DNA of 64,000 nt from JAEXOD01 sp963667875 (lineage in GTDB: Bacteria; Bacteroidota; Ignavibacteria; Ignavibacteriales; Melioribacteraceae), in NCBI GenBank assembly GCA_963667875.2, contig CAXXGC010000005.1, positions 186,001 to 250,000 on the forward strand. The letters run 5' to 3'. Position 1 is the stretch's first letter. Every line of letters starts with the position of its first letter. Positions 44,715-54,483 of the stretch are shown here, piece after piece. Position numbers and translations under genes: made by a program. Under the pieces are notes generated by a model. The model was not told where the DNA came from, did not search any database, and worked only from the letters and a program-made list of their open reading frames with translations.

Positions 44715-46385
44715 TTATTTTGTCAATATCATCTTTTGTACTTTTATATAATGACCATTTGTGACTTTACATAAATATATTCCGGACGGCATACCAGTTG
44801 CGTTAAATTCATAACTATGCTCACCTACCGGAAGATTTCCTTTGTGCAGTACACAAATTTCTTTACCTACAATATTATAAACTGAAATCTCTATATAAGT
44901 ACTTTCTAAAATCTCTATGGTAATACTAGTTTTAGGATTAAAGGGATTGGGGTAATTTTGAATTATGTCAAATGTCTTTTTTTCGGCCGCTCCAACCTTT
45001 AATTGATTAGAATAAACAACACTTTCATCGGTGTTAATTTGTTTTACTCTATAATATGTTACTTCGTTTCCAATGTTTTTAGAATCCGAATAATAATAAG
45101 TTTTATGCAAATCTGTTTCACTTTCGGTTCTGTAAATTTCGGAATAAGCTGAACCGTTAGCAGATTTTTCCAACACAAACAATTTTGCATTTTCATCAAG
45201 CGAAACCCAGTCAATAGAATTATACCCACCAAACACATCAACATTCAAAATGGGGGCTCTTGAAAATATAGGAGCATCCGATTCAACAAAATCAATGCTT
45301 TTTATTGAATAATTATATTTATCCGAATAAATCATTTTTTGAAAAACTTCAGTATTATCAAACATAAATTCAAAATATAAATTTGAACTATCCGCCAAAT
45401 AATTGAGATAATGTTTATTAACAAACGATAGTGACGGAGTATTATTAAAACTCCATACTTTTAACGCATCAATAAATATATTCCCCTTTTCTGCATCATT
45501 TTTTAATTCAAATTCAAGTCCATTAATGCTTGTATTAAGATTAACGGGAAAAGTATAAAACAATTTATCATCAATATATATTTTAGCTTTATTAGTTCTG
45601 CCGTTTAGTAAAATATTAAAATGATACCATGCGTTTTTACTTATAAAGTAATCATCGTAAAACAGATTATCGTTAGGTACAATTATATTAACAAGTTGAA
45701 AACTATTATTGCCTATTGCAAAAATCGATTCATTATTTTCTTTATTAAAAATCTCAAACCAATTACCATCGTTCATATTTATCTTTGCCCAAAACTCTAC
45801 CATCGTATTATAATTATAATCTTCATCCGGCAAAACAAATGAAAAATTACCATTATTTTTTATTTGTAAACATCTACCGGCAATGTTATCTTTGTTATAA
45901 AATGAGAGATTTAATCGGGATGGAATTTTTGAGTTGTTTTCAATAAAAGAGGAAGCAATACAGTATGTTTTATTTGCATCATAACATTCCATTGCATACA
46001 ACACTTGAGTTGTAGTAATTTCACTGCTCTGCAAGCTTACCAAAACCTGAAATGGTAAATTGCGAATATCGTTGGGAATATTTTTACCAAGACTTATTTT
46101 ATAGGTTTTATAATCGTAATCTTTATATTTTTCTTTTTTAATTTCTAAATCGTAATAACCTTTTCCAATTGTAAAAACTGCTTTATTTACTGCTATTTCA
46201 TCATCAACAAGCAGATACAAACTTGCGGCATCATAATTAATATTCCCGGTTGTTCCCGAAAAAGAAATTTCAAACACATTATTTTTAAGTATGTAGGAAG
46301 GATATAAAACACCCGATAATTTTTGAGCGTAAAAATTAGAAGTACTAATTAAACAGCAAAAAACAAATAAAATTATCTTTTTCAT
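44715..46385 (-). CDS. Secreted protein with LamG-like domain and type IX sorting domain
   Basis: The 556-residue protein has a signal peptide (FVFCCLISTSNFYAQ), a concanavalin-A/LamG-like region at about 150-310, an Fn3-like stretch and a C-terminal domain with the sorting-domain motifs NYPNPFNPKTSITIEI, VYNIVGKEI, GMPSGIYLCKV and a final KMILTK. This C-terminal type directs export through the type IX secretion system and is then usually removed or modified. The protein is therefore probably released or attached to the cell surface. No catalytic motif is visible. It lies between nuoI and comM with short gaps. Confidence 0.88.
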   Translation of the reverse strand: MKKIILFVFCCLISTSNFYAQKLSGVLYPSYILKNNVFEISFSGTTGNINYDAASLYLLVDDEIAVNKAVFTIGKGYYDLEIKKEKYKDYDYKTYKISLGKNIPNDIRNLPFQVLVSLQSSEITTTQVLYAMECYDANKTYCIASSFIENNSKIPSRLNLSFYNKDNIAGRCLQIKNNGNFSFVLPDEDYNYNTMVEFWAKINMNDGNWFEIFNKENNESIFAIGNNSFQLVNIIVPNDNLFYDDYFISKNAWYHFNILLNGRTNKAKIYIDDKLFYTFPVNLNTSINGLEFELKNDAEKGNIFIDALKVWSFNNTPSLSFVNKHYLNYLADSSNLYFEFMFDNTEVFQKMIYSDKYNYSIKSIDFVESDAPIFSRAPILNVDVFGGYNSIDWVSLDENAKLFVLEKSANGSAYSEIYRTESETDLHKTYYYSDSKNIGNEVTYYRVKQINTDESVVYSNQLKVGAAEKKTFDIIQNYPNPFNPKTSITIEILESTYIEISVYNIVGKEICVLHKGNLPVGEHSYEFNATGMPSGIYLCKVTNGHYIKVQKMILTK

Positions 46386-46399
46386 TTACCGTAAAAGGA

Positions 46400-46894
46400 T
46401 TATTTAAATTTTCGCAAAAATTCCAATCTGTCTTTTAAGTTATTAACGGGAACAAGTAATTTTTCTTTACCATAAACAGCATCTGCTCTATTCGAAAAAA
46501 CAAGTTCGTAATCTTTACTCATTACAATTGCTTCTTCGGGACAAACTTCTTCACAGAAGCCACAAAATATACATCTTAACATGTTAATTTCAAACTTTAT
46601 TGGATATCTTTCTTTTTCAAGTTCGGTTTCCGAAGCCTGCACCTCTATGGCCAACGCAGGACACACCCTGGCGCACAATCCGCAGGCAACACATCTTTCA
46701 ACACCGTTTTCTTCCTGAACCAACACAGGCCGTCCCCTGTACGATGCAGGTGGTTCAAATTTAACCTCAGGATATTCCATTGTAACATTAGGCCGGAACA
46801 TATTTTTTAATGTTAACCACATCCCTTTTAATATTTCCGGAATATACATCTTTTGAAGCAGCGTTAAATCTTTTAATCTATTTTTTTCAGCCAT
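46400..46894 (-). CDS. nuoI: NADH-quinone oxidoreductase subunit I
   Basis: The 164-residue protein has two 4Fe-4S motifs: C68, C71, C74, C78 and C108, C111, C114, C118. These clusters (N6a/N6b) carry electrons toward cluster N2 in the peripheral arm of complex I. It follows nuoH by 9 bp. The usual next genes nuoJ-nuoN are absent here. Confidence 0.96.
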   Translation of the reverse strand: MAEKNRLKDLTLLQKMYIPEILKGMWLTLKNMFRPNVTMEYPEVKFEPPASYRGRPVLVQEENGVERCVACGLCARVCPALAIEVQASETELEKERYPIKFEINMLRCIFCGFCEEVCPEEAIVMSKDYELVFSNRADAVYGKEKLLVPVNNLKDRLEFLRKFK

Positions 46895-46903
46895 AATTTA
46901 TCC

Positions 46904-47932
46904 TTAAAATTTAAACACCATTATTAAAATTGCAACCCAAATTACATTTAATAATGCAAGAGGAAACATTACTTTCCATCCCAAATTCATAAGCTGGTCA
47001 TATCTAAAACGCGGGATAGTCCATCTAATCCAAATCATAAAGAATAACATAAATAAAACTTTTACAAAAAATGCTGCAACTTGTATAATAGGCACTAAAG
47101 TATCGCTAAGTCCTAATTTTTCAATATAAGGAACTTGCCAGCCTCCTAAATATAAAGTAACAATCAACCCGCATGCAATAATCATATTGGCATATTCGGC
47201 TAAAAAGAAACTTGCAAATTTCATACTGCTGTATTCGGTATGGTACCCGCCTACCAGTTCAGGTTCTGCTTCGGGTAAGTCAAAAGGTAATCGGTTTGTT
47301 TCGGCAAACGAAGCCACAAGAAATGTAATAAATCCAATTGGCTGAACAAAAGCATTCCACATTAATCCTTTTTGCATAGCAACAATTTTTAATGGTTCAA
47401 GCGAACTTGCAAGCATAATAACACCTGCAACTGAAAAACCCATCGATACTTCATACGAAATCATCTGAGCAGATGAACGGATTCCTCCTAAAAGAGAATA
47501 TTTACTTCCCGATGACCAGCCCGCAAATGTTATTCCGTAAACTCCAAGTGAAGTTAAGGCCAAAACATATAAAACGCCCATATTTACATCAGCTACAACA
47601 AGTTTAATTTTGTAACCAAAAAGTTCTACTTCCGGGCCAAAAGGTATTACTGCGTATGTTGTAAAAGCTACAAAAATAGCAATAACCGGTGCTAATGAAT
47701 GAATAAATTTATTTGCCTTTTCGGGAACTATATCTTCTTTAAATAAAAGCTTAAACACATCGGCAAATGGTTGTAACAAACCAAACCAGCCAACCCTGTT
47801 TGGCCCAACCCTGTTTTGCACCCAGGCACTTATTTTTCTTTCAAAATAAACCGAATACGAAACCATTAATAATAATACTGATATTATGATTATAATTTTT
47901 ATTAATGCAATAATTACTGTTTCTAAAATCAT
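46904..47932 (-). CDS. nuoH: NADH-quinone oxidoreductase subunit H
   Basis: The 342-residue membrane protein has the NuoH hallmarks ERKISAWVQNRVGPNRVG, FAETNRLPFDLPEAEPELVG and GGYHTEYSSMKF, with about eight membrane spans. It forms part of the quinone chamber where the peripheral and membrane arms meet. It lies between nuoG and nuoI. Confidence 0.97.
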   Translation of the reverse strand: MILETVIIALIKIIIIISVLLLMVSYSVYFERKISAWVQNRVGPNRVGWFGLLQPFADVFKLLFKEDIVPEKANKFIHSLAPVIAIFVAFTTYAVIPFGPEVELFGYKIKLVVADVNMGVLYVLALTSLGVYGITFAGWSSGSKYSLLGGIRSSAQMISYEVSMGFSVAGVIMLASSLEPLKIVAMQKGLMWNAFVQPIGFITFLVASFAETNRLPFDLPEAEPELVGGYHTEYSSMKFASFFLAEYANMIIACGLIVTLYLGGWQVPYIEKLGLSDTLVPIIQVAAFFVKVLFMLFFMIWIRWTIPRFRYDQLMNLGWKVMFPLALLNVIWVAILIMVFKF

Positions 47933-47945
47933 TTTACTAAAACCT

Positions 47946-49610
47946 CTATACTGATTTAATTAGTAATTTTTCAATATTTTTAATTTTTGCACCTTTATTT
48001 CCAATAACATCATAATCTAAACCATCAAAAGCTTTAATATTTTTTGCAATATCGGCAAACACTTCTTCGGCCATATTATATTTTAATTTATTAGTTGTAA
48101 AATTGGAAAGTTTAACAAATATTTGCCAAATAGGTTTGGCGTCATATTTTTTACCTTGATTCCATTTATCAAATTTTGTCCCGAATTTATCCAATCTGCT
48201 TTGGCTTAAGTTATCAAGGGCTCTATCACCTTCAATGGTTGTAACAGCAGGATTTAACCGTTGAACTATCCCATTAAAATTAACAAATGTTCCATTTTTT
48301 TCAGCATAAGTTGATGCCGATAATACAACAGAAGCAATTTGTGTAAATGGAGAACTATTACTTGCAATTACAATTAAAGATTTTAATTTTGCAAAAACCT
48401 TTTCAGCAAGTTGAACATCAATATATTCATCTAATAAAATAACTGCTTTTATTTTTCCGCTTTCAACTGATTTAATTACCTCATCAAAACTATTATTAAG
48501 CCCCAAAAGTTCCGTTCCAAGTTTATTTGGAGTTTTATCTTCCTTAATTAATATATCATCACAATCACCCGGCACCAAATGTTCAGGAACAACTATATTA
48601 TTTATTCCAAAACTTTTGGCAAACTTAAGCATGGTATAACTATCTTCCAAAGTTATAAAAGCACTGCCGATAATTGCAATTTCTTCATTTTTGTATTTTT
48701 TTAATTCATTATGGACTTCATTAACCGCGTCATTCCATTCAGCCTTTTCAAGTATATTGTTTTTCCTAACCAAGCAGCCATCAATACGGGTTTTGCTGTT
48801 AACAAATTTAAATGTATTTAACCTTCCTTTATCGCACATCCAATATTTATTTACATCTTCATTGTTTCGTGGTGTGAGCCGTAAAATTTCATTATTTCTA
48901 ACCCAAACTTCGGTATTACAACCTGTTGAACATCCGGTACAAATCGATTCGGTAGACGACATTTCCCAAACGCGGGATTTGAACCTAAAATCTTTGCCTG
49001 TTAATGCCCCAACCGGACAAATATCAATTGTATTTAATGTGTAATCATTATCAAATTCTTCACCCGGGAATGTATTTATTGTAACCCTGTCACCTCTTTT
49101 AACAAAGGTAAGCTGATTCTTTTTTGCTATTTCAGCCGAAAAGCGAATACATCGTGAGCACGATATACATCTTTCGCCGTCAAACATTATTCTAGGACCT
49201 AACTCTACTCTTTTATTTTTATGTTGCTTCTCTTCTACAAATCTGCTTTCACCAATACTATGTTTGTACGAATAATCCTGAAGTTTACATTCGCCTGCTT
49301 CATCACAAATTGGACAGTCCAGCGGATGATTTATTAAAATAAACTCCATTACCGATTTTCGTGCATCTATAGATTTTTGGGAATTTGTATTAACTACCAT
49401 CCCGTCAGCAGCAAAAGTAGAACAGGCAATAACAAGTTTAGGCATTTTTTCTACTTCCACTAAACACATACGGCAATTACCCGACACACTTAAACTTGGA
49501 TGCCAGCAAAAATGAGGTATATCAATTCCGTTTTCAGTAGCAACTTCAATTATTGTCTGATTGGGTTTAAACTCAATTTCCTTATCATTAATTTTTAGCT
49601 TTCCCATCAA
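47946..49610 (-). CDS. nuoG: NADH-quinone oxidoreductase subunit G (short form)
   Basis: The 554-residue protein starts with a 2Fe-2S ferredoxin domain (C35, C46, C49, C63). The His/Cys-ligated 4Fe-4S site (HPLDCPICDEAGECKLQD), a CISCSRCIRF segment and the N7-like CTGCSTGCNTEVW motif of the molybdopterin-oxidoreductase-like part follow. At 554 residues it is shorter than the enterobacterial subunit of about 900, because the molybdopterin-like C-terminal domain is reduced, which is common outside Proteobacteria. It passes electrons from NuoF to NuoI. Confidence 0.95.
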   Translation of the reverse strand: MMGKLKINDKEIEFKPNQTIIEVATENGIDIPHFCWHPSLSVSGNCRMCLVEVEKMPKLVIACSTFAADGMVVNTNSQKSIDARKSVMEFILINHPLDCPICDEAGECKLQDYSYKHSIGESRFVEEKQHKNKRVELGPRIMFDGERCISCSRCIRFSAEIAKKNQLTFVKRGDRVTINTFPGEEFDNDYTLNTIDICPVGALTGKDFRFKSRVWEMSSTESICTGCSTGCNTEVWVRNNEILRLTPRNNEDVNKYWMCDKGRLNTFKFVNSKTRIDGCLVRKNNILEKAEWNDAVNEVHNELKKYKNEEIAIIGSAFITLEDSYTMLKFAKSFGINNIVVPEHLVPGDCDDILIKEDKTPNKLGTELLGLNNSFDEVIKSVESGKIKAVILLDEYIDVQLAEKVFAKLKSLIVIASNSSPFTQIASVVLSASTYAEKNGTFVNFNGIVQRLNPAVTTIEGDRALDNLSQSRLDKFGTKFDKWNQGKKYDAKPIWQIFVKLSNFTTNKLKYNMAEEVFADIAKNIKAFDGLDYDVIGNKGAKIKNIEKLLIKSV

Positions 49611-49633
49611 ATTTATTTAACCTCGTCTTATTT

Positions 49634-50896
49634 TCAGTTTTCAAATTTCTTAATAAGATCATTGGAGCTAATAATTACCTTAATCATTTTATTTTCATCA
49701 AGTTCGGTTTGTGCTTCTTCAATAATCTCTTCTTTAGTAACACAATCTATAGCCTGAATAGTTTCTTCCATACTCTTAATTCTTCCATAATAAATAATTG
49801 AATTCGCCATTCTTGAAATTCTATTATTCATACTTTCCAAACCCATTATCAAACTACCTTTAATATATTCTTTTGCACGCTTTAATTCCGCGTCACTTAC
49901 GGATTTTTCCCTCATTTTTTTTAGTTCATCCATAATAAGGTCATTTGCTTTTTCAATTGATTTTTCGTTGGTCGAAAGATATACTCCAAAAGTAGATACA
50001 TCCGAAAACGAATTTAAAAATGAATTAATCTGGTAAGCAATACCGTTTTTTTCTCTTAATCTTTGAAATAACCTCGAACTGCTTGTTTCGCCTAATATAT
50101 GCGACAAAACATTTACTTTCATACGTTTTGGATCCGTATACCCGTATGTAGGTTTGCCCATTAATAAATGTACCTGTTGTATATCTTTTATTACCTGTAA
50201 ATTACTTGCGCTTTTAGTTTTAACGGCTTTTCTTTTATGTTGTTTTGTAGCTTCCATATTTTTAAGATATTTTTCTGCATAAGCTACAACTTTTTCGTGT
50301 TCAATAGCTCCGGCAGATATAATATACATGCTGGCGGGATTGTACATTTTTTTACTGTGGGCAACAAAATCGTCATGCTTAAATTTTAATATATTTTTTT
50401 CACTGCCTAAAATCTGAAATCTTAAGGCACTCCCTTTAAATACTTCTTCTTCAAACTTTTCAAAAATCAACTCTTCCGGCGAATCTTCAACATCATTTAA
50501 TTCATCAATAATTACATTTGCTTCTTTTTTTGTTTCCGAATCTTTAAATGCCGAGTTTTGAATCATGTCAGTTAAAACATCAAATGTATTTTCAAAATAC
50601 TGAACCAATCCTCTTCCATAAAAACAAGTATGTTCTTTGGAAGTAAAAGCATTTAAATATCCGCCAAGTGATTCAATTTCTTCCGATATTCTTTTTGCAG
50701 AACGTTTTTTTGTTCCTTTGAACAACATGTGCTCTAAAAAATGACAAATACCGTTATTATCAATATTTTCATCTCTGCTTCCGGCATCAAACCAAAAACC
50801 TAACGCAAATGATTTAACATAAGGAACATTTTCAGTTATTACTTTTATTCCGCTTTCAAGTTCAGTTATTTTGTAATTAAACACTTCATATCTCAT
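49634..50896 (-). CDS. M16-family zinc metallopeptidase
   Basis: The 420-residue protein has the inverted zinc motif HxxEH at H52-E55-H56 (CHFLEHMLFKG), a downstream acidic ligand in NVIIDELNDVED and the C-terminal non-catalytic half (SHILGETSSSRLFQRLREKN). This is the single-chain bacterial processing-peptidase type related to the mitochondrial beta subunit and PqqL/YmxG. It has no signal peptide and is probably cytosolic. Substrates are unknown. It precedes nuoG by 23 bp. Confidence 0.93.
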   Translation of the reverse strand: MRYEVFNYKITELESGIKVITENVPYVKSFALGFWFDAGSRDENIDNNGICHFLEHMLFKGTKKRSAKRISEEIESLGGYLNAFTSKEHTCFYGRGLVQYFENTFDVLTDMIQNSAFKDSETKKEANVIIDELNDVEDSPEELIFEKFEEEVFKGSALRFQILGSEKNILKFKHDDFVAHSKKMYNPASMYIISAGAIEHEKVVAYAEKYLKNMEATKQHKRKAVKTKSASNLQVIKDIQQVHLLMGKPTYGYTDPKRMKVNVLSHILGETSSSRLFQRLREKNGIAYQINSFLNSFSDVSTFGVYLSTNEKSIEKANDLIMDELKKMREKSVSDAELKRAKEYIKGSLIMGLESMNNRISRMANSIIYYGRIKSMEETIQAIDCVTKEEIIEEAQTELDENKMIKVIISSNDLIKKFEN

Positions 50897-51217
50897 ATTA
50901 TGTAATTTAAACTTTAAATATAGATAAACGTTATATTCTAAGCAAGAAATGTATTTTAATTTGAACTAGTGAAATTATTTATTTTTAGATATTAACAAAT
51001 TTAATTAATCCTAAAATAATCGTTAGAACTGAAACAGTAACAACTGATATATTGAATAGATCAGCTAATGTATTATAATATAATATGTTGTCTTTTCCAT
51101 AAAGCGTAATTTTAAAAATCAACTATTCATTTTGACAGATATTAATTTACCTTTCATTTGTATATAAATCACACTAAGAATTAAAAAGTTGAGATATATG
51201 CAAAACGAGATATATCA

Positions 51218-51593
51218 GCCACAGAGTGGCGAAAAGTTTATAGTATAATAAAACCACCACGCGATTTAAGCCCCATAGAGGCAACACCCAACACATTGCA
51301 ACACAAAATGTTACGGATATTATCTGCCACTCCGATGGAGCTAAATTATGGTGTTGTAGCGTCATGTTTGTTTAAGCCGATATGTGAGTGAAAAAAATCA
51401 GGGCTGAAGCCCGTTATTATTGTGCTGCCAGCCCCAAGCATAAATGCTGGTTTACTAAACTTTAGGTTAGGGTTATTTAAACGGGGATGATTAATAATAT
51501 AATCGGATTATTTATAATAAGTTATAAGGTATTTAAATAACCACGTCCTTTAGGGCGTGGAGAATAATACCCGCTCAATATGGCCTTTAGGCC
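51218..51593. repeat. Cluster of REP-like short palindromes
   Basis: The 993-bp gap 50897-51889 holds no supported gene. Within it are at least seven short hyphenated palindromes: gccacagagtggc (51218), gccccatagaggc (51270), ctccgatggag (51330), gggctgaagccc (51401), ccagc/gctgg (51428-51450), ccacgtcctttagggcgtgg (51541) and ggcctttaggcc (51582). They are richer in G+C than their surroundings. Such families are scattered in intergenic regions of Bacteroidota-Chlorobiota genomes. The flanks 50897-51180 and 51600-51889 are AT-rich and show nothing clear beyond the promoter region expected for the next gene. Confidence 0.75.
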
Positions 51594-51889
51594 TGATTTG
51601 AAAAACAATTTAATTAAATCTATATAATATATTTACCATAGCATTACTTTAATCAAAAGATCGCAGAATCTTATAATATCTACTGCAAAATTCGGGCTAA
51701 ATTAAAAATATTTAATTAATTTTGCCTTATTATAAAACATATATTAAACAAAACTAATTTATAAAGAAAATCTTATTATAAAATTTTATTTCAAAATTTA
51801 TCCCAAACTATCATTTTAAATTATATTGATTATAACAGCAATTATAATTAATTTTAATAAGATAAATTTATACATTTTGGAGATAGAAA

Positions 51890-53101
51890 ATGAGTGATTT
51901 TGTAATTAGACCCGCTGTTAGAACGGATAATATCCGTTATGCTGTAAGAGATATTATTGTTTTAGCAAATGAAGCAGCTAAGTCAGGTAAAGAGATGTTA
52001 TATTTAAATATTGGTGATCCCAATTTATACGATTTCCAAACACCTGCCCATCTTATTGAAGCTACGCATCAGGCAATGTTAAAAAACTTAAACGGTTATT
52101 CCCCTTCATCGGGCATTAAAGAAGCTACTGACGCTATTGCACGCGAAGCCGAAAGAAAAGGAATAAGCAACATACAGGATGTTTTTGTTACCACCGGCGC
52201 AAGCGAAGCTATTGATATTTGTTTAACAGCTTTAGTTAATGAAGGCGAAAACGTATTAACTCCGACCCCAGGATATCCTTTATATACTGCTATTTCCAGC
52301 AAATTACAGATGATGGAAAATCCTTATTATTTGGATGAAGAAAACGGATGGCAGCCGGATATTGAAGATATTAAAAGCAAAATTAATGATAAGACTAAAG
52401 CAATTATTTTAATTAACCCTAATAATCCTACCGGTTCAAACTGCCACGAAGAAACTTTACGTCAAGTTATTGATTTGGCAATTAAGCACAACTTGGTAAT
52501 TTTTGCAGATGAAATTTATGACAAATTACTTTTTGATGACAAAAAATTAGTTTCTATTGCTTCATTAAATAGTGAAGTTCCCGTTATTACTTTTGGCGGT
52601 TTATCTAAAAACTACATTGTACCAGGATTTAGAATAGGCTGGGGTGTTGTAAGCGGTAACCGTTCTGTACTTAGTGATTATATTGAAGCTATAAACAGAT
52701 TATTACGCTCACGTCTTTCTGCAAATCATCCTGAACAATATGCAATTAAACTTGCTTTGGAAGGTGATCAAAGTCATTTAACAGAAGCTATGGCAAAATT
52801 AACACGCCGCAGAAATATTACTTTTGAAATGTTAAATTCGTTTGAAGGTATAAGCTGTGTTAAACCCGAAGGTGCTTTTTATGCTTTCCCACGTTTACAT
52901 TTATCACATCCCGACAGCCATTTTGTTTCCGAATTAATTAAAGAAACAGGTGTTGTAGTTGTACCGGGATCAGGTTTTGGTCAAAAACCGGGAACACAAC
53001 ATTTTAGAGTTGTATTCCTGCCAAATGAAAAAACATTGGAAAAATCATATCGTAATATTGCCGAGTTTTTCAAAAAATATACCGATAAATACGGCAAATA
53101 A
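51890..53101 (+). CDS. Class I/II PLP-dependent aminotransferase (AlaA/AlaT-like)
   Basis: The 403-residue fold-type I enzyme has the PLP-anchoring lysine K240 in GGLSKNYIVPGFRIGW, N179 in NPNNPTG, D207 and Y210 in FADEIYD, and R248. The pattern and length fit the alanine/valine-pyruvate or broad aspartate-type aminotransferases; the exact amino donor cannot be read from sequence. A GGAG ribosome-binding site precedes the ATG. It is a single-gene transcript, with its own terminator 25 bp downstream. Confidence 0.92.
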   Translation: MSDFVIRPAVRTDNIRYAVRDIIVLANEAAKSGKEMLYLNIGDPNLYDFQTPAHLIEATHQAMLKNLNGYSPSSGIKEATDAIAREAERKGISNIQDVFVTTGASEAIDICLTALVNEGENVLTPTPGYPLYTAISSKLQMMENPYYLDEENGWQPDIEDIKSKINDKTKAIILINPNNPTGSNCHEETLRQVIDLAIKHNLVIFADEIYDKLLFDDKKLVSIASLNSEVPVITFGGLSKNYIVPGFRIGWGVVSGNRSVLSDYIEAINRLLRSRLSANHPEQYAIKLALEGDQSHLTEAMAKLTRRRNITFEMLNSFEGISCVKPEGAFYAFPRLHLSHPDSHFVSELIKETGVVVVPGSGFGQKPGTQHFRVVFLPNEKTLEKSYRNIAEFFKKYTDKYGK

Positions 53102-53126
53102 AATATTTAATATTATATATACTCAA

Positions 53127-53162
53127 AAGGCTGCTTTTTTTAAGGCAGCCTATTTTGTTTTA
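53127..53162 (+). terminator. Terminator of the aminotransferase gene
   Basis: An inverted repeat aggctgc/gcagcct with a loop of T and A residues lies 26 bp after the stop codon and is followed by tattttgtttta. It fits a rho-independent terminator for the rightward transcript. Confidence 0.85.
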
Positions 53163-53210
53163 TCTAACTTCTCATTATTACAATCGTAACACCCATTCAC
53201 GGATGAGCAT

Positions 53211-53243
53211 TAATAATTCATAATTTACAATTCATAATTATTT
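53211..53243. repeat. AATTCAT-type repeat (site 1)
   Basis: The segment contains taattcataattt and caattcataatta, two copies of the aattcataatt word that recurs at 58631-58660, 62151-62170 and 62559-62593. It lies at the 3' end of the NTF2-like gene. Confidence 0.7.
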
Positions 53244-54267
53244 AATACGCCACCACATCAAAATCGTACAAACTTATGTAACTTTCGTCCTCTTCAAAAG
53301 CCTTTGGCTGCCAGGTGCGCACATGAATAACCGGCTCGTTAATATTCTTAAAATCCATCATCAAAAATAAATATCCTTTATCGGAATAAGTTGACGTATT
53401 CCAATGCTGCCAGCATGAAATTCCATAAATATAAGGATATTTTTCATGTTGTGTAATTTGCAAATCCTCAAATCTAACATTAAGATATTTATTATACTTA
53501 AATATTTTATTTACAAGTTTGTCAATATATTCTTCTTTTGTCTGCTGTACTAAACGAATTTTGCTTTTACTTAAAAACGATTTTTGAAGCATTTCATTAG
53601 TTTCTTTTTTTTCTGTAATAATAGATCCGGTAATTATTAAAGCATCATCGGAATACACTTTTTTTAGAAAGTTTATATCTTTTGTATTGTAAGCCATTCT
53701 GAATTGTTCAATAAAATCTAAAATTTGCCCGCGCATTACGGAATCAATTTTGGTCGTTCCCTGTTCAATTACCGATTTATAATCATAATTTGGTAATACA
53801 ATTCGTACGGAATTTATAATTCCCTGTTTATTAAAACCAAACACTAAATTTTGTGTATCACTATTATCCGAATCGCCAACATCCACTTTTAATGAAATAC
53901 TTCTTATGTCATAAGTATTACCATTATTTCTTTCAATCATTTGAGGCTGGTAGGTTTTACGTGCAGTATATGGTTTGTTTGTGTTAACAAACTCAACAAA
54001 CACATTATATGCTTCATCACTAAAAAATGGTTTAAGTGCACTTATAGTGCCTTTTCCTTTTTCTGTCCTGTTAATTTCCAGCAAAGTCACTTCTAATACA
54101 TTTTGTATCTTTTTCTTTAAGGTCGGATTATTATCTCCGCCCACAATATTAATTTTTGGTTTTATTTGTGCCGTTAAACTTAAATTAACCACAAAAACCA
54201 TAAAAACAAAAAAACAAAAAAACTTACCCAAAACTTTTTTCAAAACTTCACCAATATTATTCAACAA
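53242..54267 (-). CDS. Exported protein with NTF2/SnoaL-like C-terminal region
   Basis: The 341-residue protein has an N-terminal hydrophobic export signal (about 14-34, ending SLTAQ). Residues about 175-300 look like an NTF2/SnoaL-like cone (QFRMAYNTKDINFLKKVYSD opens it). A conserved-looking segment VLPNYDYKSVIEQGT precedes it. No active-site residues can be named. It is the last gene of the surface-protein island, 216 bp from the FISUMP gene, and may serve as a periplasmic partner of those proteins. Function is unknown. Confidence 0.75.
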   Translation of the reverse strand: MLNNIGEVLKKVLGKFFCFFVFMVFVVNLSLTAQIKPKINIVGGDNNPTLKKKIQNVLEVTLLEINRTEKGKGTISALKPFFSDEAYNVFVEFVNTNKPYTARKTYQPQMIERNNGNTYDIRSISLKVDVGDSDNSDTQNLVFGFNKQGIINSVRIVLPNYDYKSVIEQGTTKIDSVMRGQILDFIEQFRMAYNTKDINFLKKVYSDDALIITGSIITEKKETNEMLQKSFLSKSKIRLVQQTKEEYIDKLVNKIFKYNKYLNVRFEDLQITQHEKYPYIYGISCWQHWNTSTYSDKGYLFLMMDFKNINEPVIHVRTWQPKAFEEDESYISLYDFDVVAY

Positions 54268-54483
54268 TCATATACAAATATTAAAAAGTTGATTGAATAA
54301 TCCAAGTAAAAATTATAATTAAAAAACTGTTTTAATTACTGTTTTTTTTCAAATTATTAAAATCACTCTTGAAATAACTTTAATAATAATTAAGCTATAT
54401 TAGTATAAAATATAAGCAACCTTAATAGTCTGCGATAACATCATTAAAAAAAACAGTAATGTTTTTATTGTTTTTGGGCACAC

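Noticed and set aside
51174..51365. A 63-codon frame inside the REP-like cluster
   Set aside because: It runs through palindromic repeats, has no ribosome-binding site and encodes no recognisable domain.
50897..51889. An insertion sequence or decayed transposase in the 1-kb gap
   Set aside because: No transposase-like frame or terminal inverted repeats are visible; the gap holds only short palindromes.
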